Assembly: GCA_029298735.1 (NCBI GenBank)
Contig: JANSLP010000095.1
Coordinates: 1-64,000 of the forward strand
Reading direction: 5' to 3'
DNA from: Ophiostoma sp. CBS 140.51
Taxonomy: Eukaryota; Ascomycota; Sordariomycetes; Ophiostomatales; Ophiostomataceae
Length of the DNA stretch: 64,000 nt
In this document: in pieces, positions 31,207 to 43,062 of the stretch
Numbering within the stretch: the first letter of the stretch is position 1
How the letters are laid out: each line of letters starts with the position of its first letter
The notes under the pieces: generated by a model
The model's database searches: none
Told to the model about the DNA's origin: nothing
The model's input: only the letters and a program-made list of their open reading frames with translations
Position numbers and translations under genes: made by a program

Positions 31207-33005
31207 ATGGAAAGACCTCATGCTGCCCCGTCCCTTGTGGACGTCGCCCCAAGCAAGTCCTCGGGCGCCGACCTTGACGATCTCGAGCTCGAGGCTGTCG
31301 GATACAAGCGCGAGATGCCGCGTCAGTTCTCGACGCTCAGTCTGGGTGCCCTCTCGTTTACGCTGACGTGCACGTGGCTGGGTTTTGGTTCGTCCATTGG
31401 CACGGGCATCACGGAAGCCAGCTCCGGCGGCGCCATCTGGACGATGCCCATTGTGGCCGTCATGACGGTCATTTTGTCGCTGGGCATGGCCGAGCTGGCG
31501 TCTGCCTACCCCGTGGCCGGTGCCCAGTACTACTGGTCGTACATGGTGGCTAGCGGACCGTACAAGCCGTTTGCGGCCTATATCAATGGCTGGATGAGCG
31601 TCATTGGGTGGTGGATGGGCGCCAGTTCCGTCTCCAACTTTGTGGCCTCCATGGTGCTGTCGATTGCGTCGTTGTGGTACCCCAACTACCACTACCAGCA
31701 CTGGCAGCAGTGGCTGCTGTATGTGTTGCTGATGTGGATGGCTGTATCGCTTAACATTTTTGGCCACCACATTATTCCCTTGTTCAACAAACTTATCAGT
31801 AAGTCTAAAGCCTTCGTCTCATTATACCTCGTTGCTTCCGCTAACAGACAGCCTACCTCTCCGTCGTCCTCCTCCTTACGACAACCCTCGTCCTCTTTAT
31901 CTGCAGCCGCAACAACCATGCCCCCGCGTCGTGGATCTTTGGCGATATCACGTCGAGCACGGGCTGGTCCAACAAGGGATTGCCTTTCCTGCTGGCCACG
32001 GTCAACACCGTCTTCAGCTTTTTGGGCAGTGACTGCGGTGCTCACATGTGCGAGGAGATCCCCAACCCTGGTCGCAATGTGCCTCGCGTCATTGTCCTGC
32101 CGCTCATTGGCGGTTTCGTTGCTGCTTTCCCTTTTGCCATCGCCTGCATGTACGCCATCACCGACGTCGAGGCTGTCCTGAACACGCCGACAGGTCTTCC
32201 CTTGATCGAAATCTACCTTCAGGGAACGGGCTCCAAGGCGGCTGCTTCCATCCTCGTGGCCCTCTTTGCCTTTTGCTTTTTTGGCTGTCTCGTTGGTAAT
32301 GTCACGACGTCGTCACGTACGCTCTGGGCTGTCTCCCGTGACGGTGCTCTTCCCTTTTCCAAGTTCTGGAGCCGTGTTAGTCCGCGCTTCAAGATGCCCA
32401 TGAATGCTGTCCTCCTGTCGGGCACCTTTGTCTCGGTTAGTCTTATCTCCTCGCTGCACTCGCTGTTCTTTTTCTCCTCGCTTCGCTCGCACTCCTACCC
32501 ACTCGCTCGTTCGTTCGCTAACAATTTCTGTCAGCTCTACGGCCTCATCTTTATCGGCTCCTCCACCGCCTTTTCTGCCATGGTCTCCGCCAACATCTTG
32601 TTCCTCCAAACAACCTGCGCCATCCCCCAGGCCATTGTTCTGTGGCGCGGCCGCGATAACGTCCTGCCGGAACGCTGGTTCAACTTGGGCCGCTTTGGTG
32701 CTCCCATCAACGTTATCGCCGTCGCCTGGGTCCTGTTTGTCGACGTTATTGCCTGTTTCCCTACAGCTATGCCGGTCACGCCCAGCAACATGAGCTATGT
32801 CTCGGTTGTCACGACGGGTCTCACAGGCTTTGTTATTATTCTCTGGTTCACCTCCAAGCGCGGCGTCTTCCAGGGCCCCCGTGTCGACGAGTCAAAGCTG
32901 CTCCAGCGTCGCATGGCGGCTATCCACTTGGAGGGCGTCCCCGTGGATGAGGAGCAGGCTGGTGCTACTACAACTGGTGCGTCGACTGTTTCGGAGAAGG
33001 CGTAG
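31207..33005 (+). CDS. Amino-acid/choline-type permease (APC family)
   Basis: Three exons, 31207-31798, 31852-32435 and 32535-33005, with introns of 53 and 99 bp (GTAAGT..GACAG and GTTAGT..GTCAG, both with CTAAC); the product is 548 aa. About twelve membrane segments. TM1 carries TWLGFGSSIGTGITEASSGG, the glycine-rich unwound helix of the APC fold, followed by AELASAYPVAGAQYYW; a later block reads CEEIPNPGRNVPRVI. This is the fungal GABA/choline/amino-acid permease group at the plasma membrane; the substrate cannot be read from sequence. The second intron is a multiple of three and has no in-frame stop, so a retained-intron form would stay open. It converges on the (R)-aminotransferase, with 495 bp between stop codons. 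Confidence 0.9.
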
Positions 33006-33500
33006 ACTTGCGTGGCATGGTGTATATTAACAGTACTGGCGGCATAGGAAAGGTGCAGTCAGGCAATACTGGCACAAGTGTGCCTACAGAGATCGTTGGA
33101 TGATAGATAAAACATGTACATCTACTAGAAGCTTTAATTATACTACTTCAATCATGATATTTGTTCATAAGCTGGCTTCTACAATGGTCTGACATCTTTC
33201 AAGAATAGACAATTGATACTGTGATGGAATCTGGTGGTACTTAGTCCATTAAGATATATTATATTTGGCAACATTACTGTAGTTTAATAGTCGCTCTACC
33301 AATTTTGACTGTGTTTTTAAGATACACTTGCACTTCGACAACAACTTTGACTATACAGCGGTAAAGTCAATACTCACTTTTAATCACTTTTTGGTCAAGA
33401 AAGTAGTTTAAAACGCAGTATTATATTCATAAACGACTAAAAGAAATACATTCTACGTTCCCGCCACTTTTCATTATGTACCACTTCCCTCTATACTTCT
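33006..33500. other. Convergent 3' intergenic region
   Basis: AT-rich 3' UTR space shared by two convergent genes. No gene. Confidence 0.55.
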
Positions 33501-34463
33501 CTAGTACTTAATCTCAAAGCTGTAGGTATCCTCGTAGTGCATCGCCCAGTACTCGTCCCAGATGGCCTTGGTAATGGGGCCCACCTTGCCGTCTGCCACA
33601 GGCTTGCCGTCCAGCGTTGTGATGGGCATGATGCCACCGGCTGTCGTGCACATAAGAATCTCGTCGGCCTGGTAGACGTTCTCAATCGGCACAAACTCGA
33701 GGCGCATCTCGTAGCCCAGCTTCTTGGCGGCGTCCATGACGCTGCGGCGGGTGACGCCCTCCAAAACACCACGGGCGGGCGAGTAAAGGACGCCGTTCTT
33801 GATGATGACGACATTGAAACCCGAGCCCTCTGTGAGGTGGGCATCGCCGTCGGTCAGGAACGGGTAGGTGGCGCTGCGGTCCTGGGCCTCGAGCATGGCA
33901 CGAGTGAGGTCGCCCCACTGAAGATTCTTGATGGTCGGGTCAAAGCTGCCGGGCGAAATGCGGCGCACAGTGCGGGCGACAATGGAGGATCCTGTGCCGT
34001 TCATCTGCACCGAGGGGTCCATGACCCACACATAGGGCATGATGAACATGTACAGACGGTTGACAATATCCTTGGGGTCGGTGCCGCGAATGCCCTTGAG
34101 GCCGCGGGTGACAATAATCTCCACAAAGACATCCTTGATGCCGCTCTGGGCGACCATGTCAACGAGGGTGGCCTTGACCTCCTCGCGGGGAAGCGGGAGC
34201 TTGAGGCGCATCTTGCCGCAGCTAGCAATGAAGCGGTCCAAGTGGTCGTCCAGACGGAAGAAGCGGCCGTCCCAGACCGAGGGGACATCGTAGGTCAGGT
34301 CGCTGTGCATGAAGCCCTCGTCGAGCAGAGGGATGCGGGCCTCATGGAGGGGAACCAGCTCGCCCTCGATCCAGGCAACACCGCGGGCGTACTTGTTGTC
34401 GCTCTTCTGGAGCGTCGCCACGCGCTGCTCGTAGGCGTCAAAGACCTTTTGCATCGTCGCCAT
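33501..34463 (-). CDS. Class IV PLP (R)-selective aminotransferase
   Basis: A single exon of 320 aa starting at ATG 34463; the frame is open further upstream, but that extension is low-complexity Ser/Thr. It is a fold-type IV aminotransferase closely resembling fungal (R)-amine transaminases of the Aspergillus terreus type: IPLLDEGFMHSDLTYDV, SVWDGRFFRLDDH, FVEIIVTRGLKGIRG, the PLP lysine (Lys179) in TIKNLQWGDLT, the phosphate-binding EGSGFN (212-217) and CTTAGGIMP. All catalytic elements are present. These enzymes transfer amino groups with R or D stereochemistry, between D-amino acids or (R)-amines and pyruvate. A D-amino-acid oxidase lies next to it, pointing to D-amino-acid or amine catabolism. 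Confidence 0.92.
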   Translation of the reverse strand: MATMQKVFDAYEQRVATLQKSDNKYARGVAWIEGELVPLHEARIPLLDEGFMHSDLTYDVPSVWDGRFFRLDDHLDRFIASCGKMRLKLPLPREEVKATLVDMVAQSGIKDVFVEIIVTRGLKGIRGTDPKDIVNRLYMFIMPYVWVMDPSVQMNGTGSSIVARTVRRISPGSFDPTIKNLQWGDLTRAMLEAQDRSATYPFLTDGDAHLTEGSGFNVVIIKNGVLYSPARGVLEGVTRRSVMDAAKKLGYEMRLEFVPIENVYQADEILMCTTAGGIMPITTLDGKPVADGKVGPITKAIWDEYWAMHYEDTYSFEIKY

Positions 34464-35438
34464 TGTGAAGGTAGAGGAGGTTATTGTTGTTGAAGAGGGT
34501 GGCGGGGTAGAGAAGGAGGAAGAGTCGAGATTGTTGACTTGGACAAGACAGAGTGTTGATTGATGATTGAGTTGAGGTGCAAACAAACAAATGGTGACGC
34601 GATATCGTCAAGATAAATAGTAGATCAAGAAGCTTGTAGATAGATACGTCACGGCTTGACTTTCTTCTTCCAGCAATAGTTGATTCCTTTGTTTTATTCC
34701 ACTTTATTTTTTCATCTCTACCATAAACCGCGTTCACGCGTCCACGTACAGTTCCAAGTGAGACTCGGAGCTTGCATTGTCCTTTTTCGGTATAAGAGCA
34801 GAGTGGAGGGGCAATGCACACGAATTCCGATATCCGATATCCGACATATCGAGGCAAATGGCGTTCAAAGTGTTTAGTGGTGAGAATCGCGCCTGCCGCA
34901 TCCAATCGTGGTGTTAGAGGGGTCGCATTTCTCCTAATCCAGTAATTCCTGTTTGGGACTAGCGTGATGTGTCAAAAGATGCCAACTGACGCACCAAGAG
35001 AGGCAGGCGCCATCAACAGTTGACAACCACTAACGTCCAGGCACCAAGAAGCGCTAGACAGGGCAAACTTCACCCAGATTACGGCAAAACTACGGGAGAC
35101 AAAGAGCATGGACATGGTCGTCTTGATATCCACACATCTGGCTAGTCTGACCATAGTTTCCGACATGGTCGGGTTTGTCTACTTTTCTCCAATAAGCTGC
35201 GGCATTCTACAACGCTACTGTACTTTCGCTTGCATAGCTTGATGCAGGTGGAACAAGGGACTACAGGTTGGACAGGGACAGCTTGATAGCTGTTCACGTC
35301 AAGAGAGCTTTATCGGTCTTATCGGCCAGGAACAAGACCATTTGTGCAAGTAAAGAACAAGAATGATAAAAGCAAGAAGTAAGTGGAAAACAGTTCTATC
35401 AATATGTAACTACTGTGGTTCAAACAGGCCTTCATACA
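34464..35438. promoter_or_regulatory. Aminotransferase promoter with several GATA motifs
   Basis: The spacer holds GATA-core motifs: AGATAA at 34611-34616, TGATAG at 35284-35289, and TTATC (GATAA on the minus strand) at 35310-35314 and 35319-35323, the last two spaced 9 bp apart. This agrees with nitrogen control of the gene, but such motifs are short and common. Confidence 0.4.
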
Positions 35439-36562
35439 CTACAGAGACGCCGAAACGGACTGCGATGGCAGCAGAGCTTCAATCGTCTTCACTGCATCCA
35501 GCGCCATACCGTAGCCCGCCTGGTAGCCCGTGCCGCCTGCACCGTAGTTGTGCACCAATGCCCGTGCCCGGCCGTCCACAAGCAACTCAACACGCTCGAC
35601 ACGCGCACCACCCTCCCGCGAGGGCCGCAGACCCGATGCCACACCCAGCACCTCGGGCCCCTTGCCGCCATTGCTCTCGCGCAGCTGTGAAGATAATGCT
35701 GCGGTCCGCTTCAGAATGTCCTGCGTCTCGTGGTCGTAGGTTGCATGGTCGCACACGTTCTTCTGGAGGTAGCCGCCCAGGATGACCTGGTCGTTGGACA
35801 GCGGCCGGGGGATCACATAGGTAATGTAGCCATCACCGTAGCGCATCATGTTGCGAGTGACACCGGGAGCGCGGACAACAAGCACCTGCCCGCGTGTCGG
35901 GTAGCACTTGGGGTCCTGAACACCCGTAAAAGTCGAGGCGGCGTTGCCGATGCAGTTGAAGACGACTTCCGTCTGAGGACCGACAACGGACGGCAGATCG
36001 GGGACGCTGCGGCGAATGAAAGTGACGCCAGCCTTTTCGAGGGTTGCGCGGAGCCACTGTAGATGCTTGGGTGCGTGCAGCGTCACGGTGTTGAAAGTAA
36101 CGCCAAAGGCAGCACCCTCAGGCAGCTGCTCGGGTGTGAGGACGGCAAACTTTTCGAGGTACTCGGACATGATTTTGATCTTGTCGCCCGGCACTACATC
36201 GTCCCAGATTTCGGTAGAAGACGTCCGCGCAACGTACGACTCGGCCGAGTGCTGTGTGGCCAGCGACAGCAAGTGTCGGTATCCCAGGCGGTCCCATCTC
36301 AAGGCGTTGGCGTCGCTGCCCGAGATGGACGAGTAGTTGCAGCCGGCCCAGGGGGAGGTGTAGTCGGGTGCCGTGTCGCCAGGCAAATGTTCGGCGACAA
36401 TTGTGACGAGGTGGCCGAGGCCTTTCCGGACGAGCACCAGGGCGACGTCAAGGCCGATGATGCCGGCGCTGTCAATTGTCAGTGTGTGAACATACGGAAC
36501 GAAATGCGGTCGGTGACTCACCCCAAGATGACGATGCTGTCTTTGGCTGTCCAAGTGGCCAT
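35439..36562 (-). CDS. D-amino-acid oxidase
   Basis: Exons 36562-36522 and 36468-35439, with a 53-bp intron (GTGAGT donor, CTGACA branch region, ACAG); the product is 356 aa. The tiny first exon (13 codons plus two bases) completes the FAD Rossmann motif across the junction: IVIL-GAGIIGL. The protein has further DAAO hallmarks: APDYTSPWAGCNYS, FNCIGNAAS, YPTRGQVLVVRAPG, YVIPRPLSNDQVILGG, GLRPSREGGARVE and the C-terminal VHNYGAGGTGYQAGYG flavin motif. It deaminates neutral D-amino acids to 2-oxo acids with H2O2 release, usually in peroxisomes. The C-terminus SASL is not a canonical SKL-type signal, so targeting is uncertain. Its stop is 975 bp from the start of the aminotransferase, on the same strand. 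Confidence 0.92.
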
Positions 36563-37839
36563 AATGATAATATGGTGTATCTTCTGTGATGTGTTGTGAT
36601 GTGCTGCGTTGTGCTGTTAAAGGGTATCGATGTCGATGATGAGAGGTAGCTGTGTCATAAGGAAAGCTGGAGATGTTATCAGAAAGGGGGCGGGGCCTCG
36701 AAGATAAGGAAAAGGGAAAACTAGCAAAGTCTAGATGCGTTCTTTCCGACTTGGTGCTTGATGTTCTTATTCGAACTTCTGTCGTTTATTCTATGCTTCA
36801 CAAAATGATACGATGCGTTTGTGACTCAGAACAGCACACAACCATCCATGCATAATATGACCTGCATCAGTTTGCAAGTTACTACATTTTTCTGACAACG
36901 AAGTTTTGAATTGAAAAATAATTGAAGAAAAAAAAAAAAGAATTATCGTATCATGGTCCTTATCCGATTGGAGAAAAATCAAATAAATACCACGGTGGCA
37001 AAATAAAAATAAACAAAATACTCCCAAAAAATCCCTGAGCTTGCCCGGACGGGAAGTTACTTGCGTGGTCTACAACATACATACTCCGTACAGATGCGAC
37101 AGTCGGCAGTCATTGTGACAATTGTGAACAGGCGAAGGCATCCGACTGACACCAGCATTGGAGCTAGTCCCAAATTGGAGATGTTGAGAGGAGTGGAGAC
37201 AGCGAGACAGAAGGAGGGGGAGAAAGAACCTAGATACAGCGGCGGCAGGCTAGTTCCAGGCCATCATCTGCCTGGAGCGAGGAAGTGGAAAGTGGCGACG
37301 AGAAGGAGGAGAAACACGCTCAAGGAAGGAGCGAGGCAAGTCTGGGGTTCTGGGCGCGCTTTCCGTAGGTTTTGCCATTGGTTTTACCGATAGGATGCGA
37401 TGAAAGGGTCCCGGGATCCGTTATCTTAGGGAAGGTGCGATTGGGCCCCATACACGACGACCAAGGTCAACCTTCTTCCTCTTTTGGTATATCTGCTCTC
37501 CGAGTACACCACTCTGTCGTACCTGCATTTTCAGACCATTACATCGACCCATGCCCCAAGCTGGCGTTTACTTCTCTGAGATATCCGATCGCCAGATTTC
37601 TCTTTGATTTCCTTTCCCGGCCATATCGCAAGCAACGACAACGGATAAGATTGCGACGAGACGGGACAGGACCAGGGCAGACAATCAATGACCAGATCTG
37701 TTCATCTTCATCATCGATCCGCCCCCACTTCCGCTGTCTCAATTCCCTCTCCAGGCGTTTACTCATTTTGAGATATTCCTTGACTGGGTAACCAACAAAC
37801 TGGCCACAGACCCTTCACACATCCTCCAGCGTCTTCACG
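36563..37839. other. Divergent intergenic region
   Basis: Separates the oxidase (minus) from the transcription-factor gene (plus). A-tract at about 36928-36939. No supported gene; in particular, no frame here encodes a zinc cluster. Confidence 0.55.
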
Positions 37840-40501
37840 ATGGCTCAGGTCCAGACGCCCCGCGAATTCAAGTTCGTCGGCGGTCCCAGCCGCAAAAGAC
37901 GCCGCAACGGGACAGCACCTGTTGCTACATCGAGCAACGCGACGACGACCTCGTCTTCTTCGTCGTCATCTTTGAAGCAGGCCAAGAGAACATGCGGACC
38001 TTCTGATGCTGGCGTTCGTTCACCTCCAGCCACATCTTCAGAGGGCTCTACCGCCATTCATCATCCACTACCGTCTAGTCCGCTACCTCTGTACGATGCC
38101 GACATCTTTTCGGCGTCTCCGCGGTCCGTCTTTGCTCGGATGCCGATGGGTAGTGACGACGGCGAGGGCATCCATCCGGACATTACCAACACCATTGCCG
38201 CGACACTCGCTGGTCTGGCGTCGTCTGGTGACGTCTCACAGAGCCAAGGTCACCACTCATCGCCCGATAGCACCGGTAGTAGTTGTGAGAGCATCCACAC
38301 CAACAGCCCTATCAATGCAGAGCCGATTGGCTCGGCTATCAACCACCACCAACAAAACAACCAAAACAACAGCCGTTATGGCAATAACACTCCAACTCCC
38401 GGCCTCGATGGCATCCTTGACTGGCCCACAGAAGAGTTTATGAACCCATTCTTTCCTACCGTCAGCCTTGATGCCGCCATGTTTGGTGGAAACACTCCGA
38501 CCAATAGCAACAATAACAACGCCAACAATGCCGCCGCCGGCATAATGACTGCCGGTGCCGTGCAGTCGACGCCAGCCATGATGCTACCACTGCCGTCGCC
38601 GTCACCGCCACAAATGTCGTCGCTCCCTCCTCTTGTCAGCCCATCCCACCCGGATCCCACAACAAGAAGTCTGGCCGACGATGTCGAAGAGCTGCCATCA
38701 CACCTTGACACATTATCGGCCATCCAGCTGCCTTCGCCTCTCTCTACATTCTGCTTTGATGCTGGCACAAATAATAATACAAACAGTGGCAAGCAAGTAC
38801 AGCAGCAGCATCAGCAGATGTCCATCCCGGCAGACGCCCTGTTGATGGCTACATCACCGCGCATGTACGCTCAGCCTTCCGTGCTCTACGACACTATATC
38901 ACGCATCTTTTTCCAGTGTGAGTCCTCTTACTCTAAGTTCATTTCATTCATCCCCGTCTAACAACACAGACGACCAAGAATTTTGTATCCTCCCGCTTAC
39001 TTGCGACTTTGCCGCCAACCCTTTTCGCTACAACATGCAGGCCATGCAGCAGTCCAGCCTGCTTCGTCACTGTATCCTAGCCCTTTCCTACCGGCATGTG
39101 GACCACGACACAGGCGCTTGTACAAGCGAGGCCACTGCCTACAAGCGCCGCGCCACCCAGATGCTTGAAGACAAGATCCACACCGAGGCAGCTGGTGAAA
39201 GCCAGCCAGACGAATCGTTGCTGGATGCCTCTATTGTCTTGATGACGTTGGATGTAAGTTACCGTCACCCCTCCTTCTCTTTCTCCTGTCATCTGCTAAC
39301 CCCCTGACAGTGCGCAACATCTGCTCTTGGCCCATGGCAAAACCATCTCCGCCGTGCCAAACGTCTTATCCAAGGTGTTCGTCCAAATAGTGCTATTGCT
39401 GGCACCAAATCGGCTTCATCACCAACACCGTCCAACGCATCCTCTGCCTCATCATCATCATCCACGTCTTCTGACTCGCCGCCTCGACACAGCTCCCAAC
39501 GTTTAGCCCAACTTGGCCTGCTCGTCTGGTTCGACGTCACCCTCGCACTCACCAGCCGGAAGGGCTGCATCTTTCCTGAACGCATTATTATGAGCATCTT
39601 TGATCCACCGGAGCCAACTCCAGGTGATGAACAGCCAGCCAGTGCCACCCCTTCTTCTGCCGCCCTCGATTTCTACGCCATCTCGGGATGTCCTCGTGAA
39701 CTCTTTGAGTGTATGATCCGTCTGGCTGCCTATGCCCGTGAGATGCAGATTGCTTCCACGCTGTCGTGCGTCCGTTTCGACATGGGCCCCGTTCTGCGTC
39801 TAGAGCGCCGCATTGCTCAATGGCAGTCGCCCGCCTTTGACGATCCGGCGACTCATCATTTGCGCGAGGCTAAAGGAGGTGGTAACGGAAACCCAAACAG
39901 TCCCGGCTGGGGCGGGTCGACGGACGACGCCGAGTCTGCTGCGGCTGAACACTTGTGGAGAACCCGCAACATTGCCGTCGACGGTCAGGACGACGGCGGC
40001 AGTGTTTTGGATTACCGGCTGGACCTATACCACTGTGCCGAGGCCTGGCGGTATGCTTTGCTGATTTACATTGAGCGGGTCTTTAAGTGGCAAGACCGTA
40101 AGGCGGCCAAGCGAAGGGCCGAGGAGGAGGGTGACGATGAAGACGGTGACAAGAACAAGGACATTGCCCCCGACAATACTGCCCTCCTCCAGTTTTTGGC
40201 CCGCCGTACACTCAACCACGTCACGAGCTGCCGGCGCACCACATTCGTGCAAAAGCAACTGATGCTCCCCGTCTTTCTAGCTGGCGCGGAGATTCGGGAT
40301 GCTGGGCTGCGCAACGACGCACGGGACTACTGTGTTTGGTGGGGCACCAAGACGCGGTACAACATGTTCATCACCGGACGGGCTCTGCTGGAAGATGTTT
40401 GGCGACGCCGAGCGGCAGCCGGTGAGGACGTCGACGTGTGGTGGGGTGACGTGTTTGACCAGAAAGGCAAACGCGGCGAGAAGGAGTACCTACTGGGGTA
40501 G
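37840..40501 (+). CDS. Fungal-specific transcription factor, no zinc cluster seen
   Basis: Three exons, 37840-38917, 38970-39253 and 39311-40501; introns of 52 and 57 bp with canonical ends (GTGAGT..CACAG, GTAAGT..GACAG); the product is 850 aa. The N-terminus starts PREFKFVGGPSRKRRRN, a basic patch that could be a nuclear signal, followed by a long Ser/Asn/Pro/Gln-rich disordered region (30-350). The middle and C-terminal regions resemble the fungal-specific regulatory domain of Zn2Cys6 factors (Fungal_trans_2 type): SSLLRHCILALSYRH, RLAQLGLLVWFDVTLALTSRKG, YHCAEAWRYALLIYIERVF, QKQLMLPVFLAGAE. No Cys6 pattern is present in the predicted protein. It may be a partner or activator that does not bind DNA, or the zinc cluster may lie on an exon I did not recognise. 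Confidence 0.82.
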
Positions 40502-40796
40502 ACGACGCTCACAGAGACATGTAATGAGTAATGTAGATATAATGAATTTATGCAAGAACTAGTTCTCAAGGACAAAATGACAATAATCAAAATATAATCA
40601 ATGCATGTGTACTCCCCGTTTCTCCATTGTACTCCCATAAAATGACGCTTCTCTCGTGATAAAATAGACTCCGTGTATATAAATATAATCTGGTGTGACA
40701 AAAACAGACAAGGCTAGACATGGACAAAACAGAAAGAAATAGACACAGAAGAAATACATGTACAATCTAAGAGTCTGGAACTGTCCACAAGCTCCC

Positions 40797-43062
40797 CTAA
40801 TGCTCTAGGCTCCCCACGGCCGAGGCGGAATCGATCGAGACACCGCCAACGGCCTTGCCGCTGCCGATACGGATGCTACCACCCTTACCGCCGCGTTTTG
40901 AGTCAATGCTCAGGCTACCACCGCTAACATTGCGGAACTTTTGTGACGATGTCTTGCATAGTGTTTGTGTGGTGGAGTGTGAAGATGACGGGCGGCTGCC
41001 GGCGTCAGCACCACCTCCTAAAGGTGTGCCAGTCCTCGACGGAACAGCAGAGGAGGATGTCGATCGGGACGCTTCAACTGGACTGGTCGAGGGTGGACCA
41101 GCGGCATTGGGTGAACGATCGGTCAGCGGGGGGGGTGCGGGTGCATGCTCCAAAGCGGTTGACAATGCCCGTGTTGCAGTCTTGTTGCCACTACTGGCGC
41201 CGACAATGATTGCTGGTTCACTCTGAGGTGGTGTGCCTGGCTGGCTCCATGTCGCGTCGTCGTCCAGAAGCAAGTCATCTTCAGACCGTTGCGGCCGTGG
41301 CTCTTCGATGAGCTCGACGGCAGTGGCACGAGTCTGGCTGCGACTATCGCTATCGGAAGTCACGTCGCTGAGGCGGTGGGTGTGCTGTGTCGGGGCTAGT
41401 GCTAGGTTGCCGTCTGCACTGTTGAGAATGGGAACGTGGAATGAGTTGTTTGCGCTGAGACTCGTATGACGCGCGCTGCGGAACCGTGCATACTCTTCCT
41501 TGGTATGCTCGGCGCCCGTAAAACTGTCGAGAGCGTCAAAGACGTGGCGGAACACTTGGACATCGACGTCACGCGCCCACAGAAAGTCAAGATGCTCGTA
41601 GTGCGGGATCTCAGTAGCAACGGTCTGTGCGGGGAGCTCACGCATCATAACCTTGATGTCCACCAGCGAGTCGCTGCCGCCGTAGACCAGGACAACGGGC
41701 GTCTTGATATTGCGCGTCGGGTACTTGGCCACCTTGGTGTGCTTGGAGTGTGTCGCCAGCAGAGGATGCACATCGTCGTCGTACATCTGGAAGGACTTGG
41801 TGCGGATAATCTGGAACCAGTGCACAACGGACTTGGTGCTCGTGTACGAGTACAAGTGGGCATAGGCTGCGAGCTTCTGGGAGAGTGCAATGTTCTCTGT
41901 CTTCCAACCGAACAGGAATGACAAGCCCAAGTCGATGACACGCACAAACAGCGGCGGGTATAGGATCGACTGCCACATCGTCGCCGAACTAAGGATCGAG
42001 CGGCGGCCAAAGAGCAGGTACAGGACTTGTGGCGAGGCTTTGACAAGGGCGTCGACGATACCGTTTGATAGGCCGGCGGGCGACATAGCCGGCGCGAGCG
42101 CGATAAAGACGTTGACCTGGTCGTTGAGCTTGGGGTGGATGGCTAGGGACGCAAACGCCTGGGCTGTGCCCTGGGAGAAGCCAATATAAGACAGTGACTT
42201 TTGGCCTGTCGTTTCGAGAATGTAAGAGATGCTGTTGGGAATGTCGTGGAAGGCAAACTCGTCGATGGAGAAGTTCCAGAAATCGGTGCTCTTAGACGAC
42301 GCTTTCACGGACTTCTTGGAGTACTTGTTGCCTCGATTGTTGCCGAACCAAACATCAAAGCCGCGCTCGACGAGGACAAACGGCAAGCAACGCTGGGCGT
42401 CCGTCGTACAGACCCAGACTTCGCTGTTCATGAGCAGGCCGTGGTGCATGTAGATGACACGCTTTTGCAGGCTGCGGGGACCTGCGTTGACCTTCTTGTC
42501 CTCCTCACCAGGCCGCCATGCAAGACGGTGCAGGCCGAGGAGGTACCCGTCCTTGGTCTGGAAGACATGTTCTTCTGCGGTGTAGCCGAACAGACGGCAG
42601 AGCTCAACGAAATCGGAAGCGTCACGTATTGACGTCGAGATGGCTGTAGAATTATGTTAGCTGTGTTGTGACGGGAGTGAGTGCTACTTGGGGAGGATCT
42701 GGTCGTACACTTCTTTCGTTCTTCGGCTCGCTTATGGGCTGGACTTGTGAATCTGTTAAACAACCGTTTTGATGCACGGTAGAATAGGCTGATAAGAGAG
42801 TTGGCTGGAGATGGTCAGTACAGGAAAGAGACGGACAAGGCCAGTCGTAAAAAAGAGAGATTTAGGAGTACATACGCAAAGCCAGAGTGAGGATGCGGAT
42901 GATGGCTTCAAAGGCGACAAGAAAGAAGGAGCTGATCAGTGCCGTATACTCGGTCCTGGAAGATAAGGTTCTGTGTCAGTTTGGTGTCACGAAAGGTGAG
43001 TCTGCCGAGAACAGATAGAGTTCGACATACACGTTGAGACGTCCCAGAAATGGGACCGGCAT
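40797..43062 (-). CDS. Steryl-ester hydrolase/triacylglycerol lipase-like
   Basis: Four exons, 43062-43031, 42955-42876, 42804-42709 and 42643-40797 (introns 75, 71 and 65 bp); the product is 684 aa. The start MPVPFLGRLNV is followed by a membrane segment (LISSFFLVAFEAIIRILTLAL, split by an intron). The hydrolase core has FQTKDGYLLGLHRL, the oxyanion region YMHHGLLMNSEVW, FDVWFGNNRGNKYS, the nucleophile elbow GFSQG, LVYGGSDSLVDI with the acid residue, and HYEHLDFLWA with the His. It matches yeast Yeh1/Yeh2/Tgl1, which cleave sterol esters at lipid droplets or the plasma membrane. A C-terminal tail of about 300 aa is Ser/Thr/Pro/Gly-rich and disordered, larger than in yeast, and may be regulated by phosphorylation. 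Confidence 0.9.

Noticed and set aside
33537..34493. 318-codon plus frame opposite the aminotransferase
   Set aside because: Antisense shadow of a strongly conserved gene; it is rich in Ala/Val/Gly/His as expected from reversed GC-rich codons.
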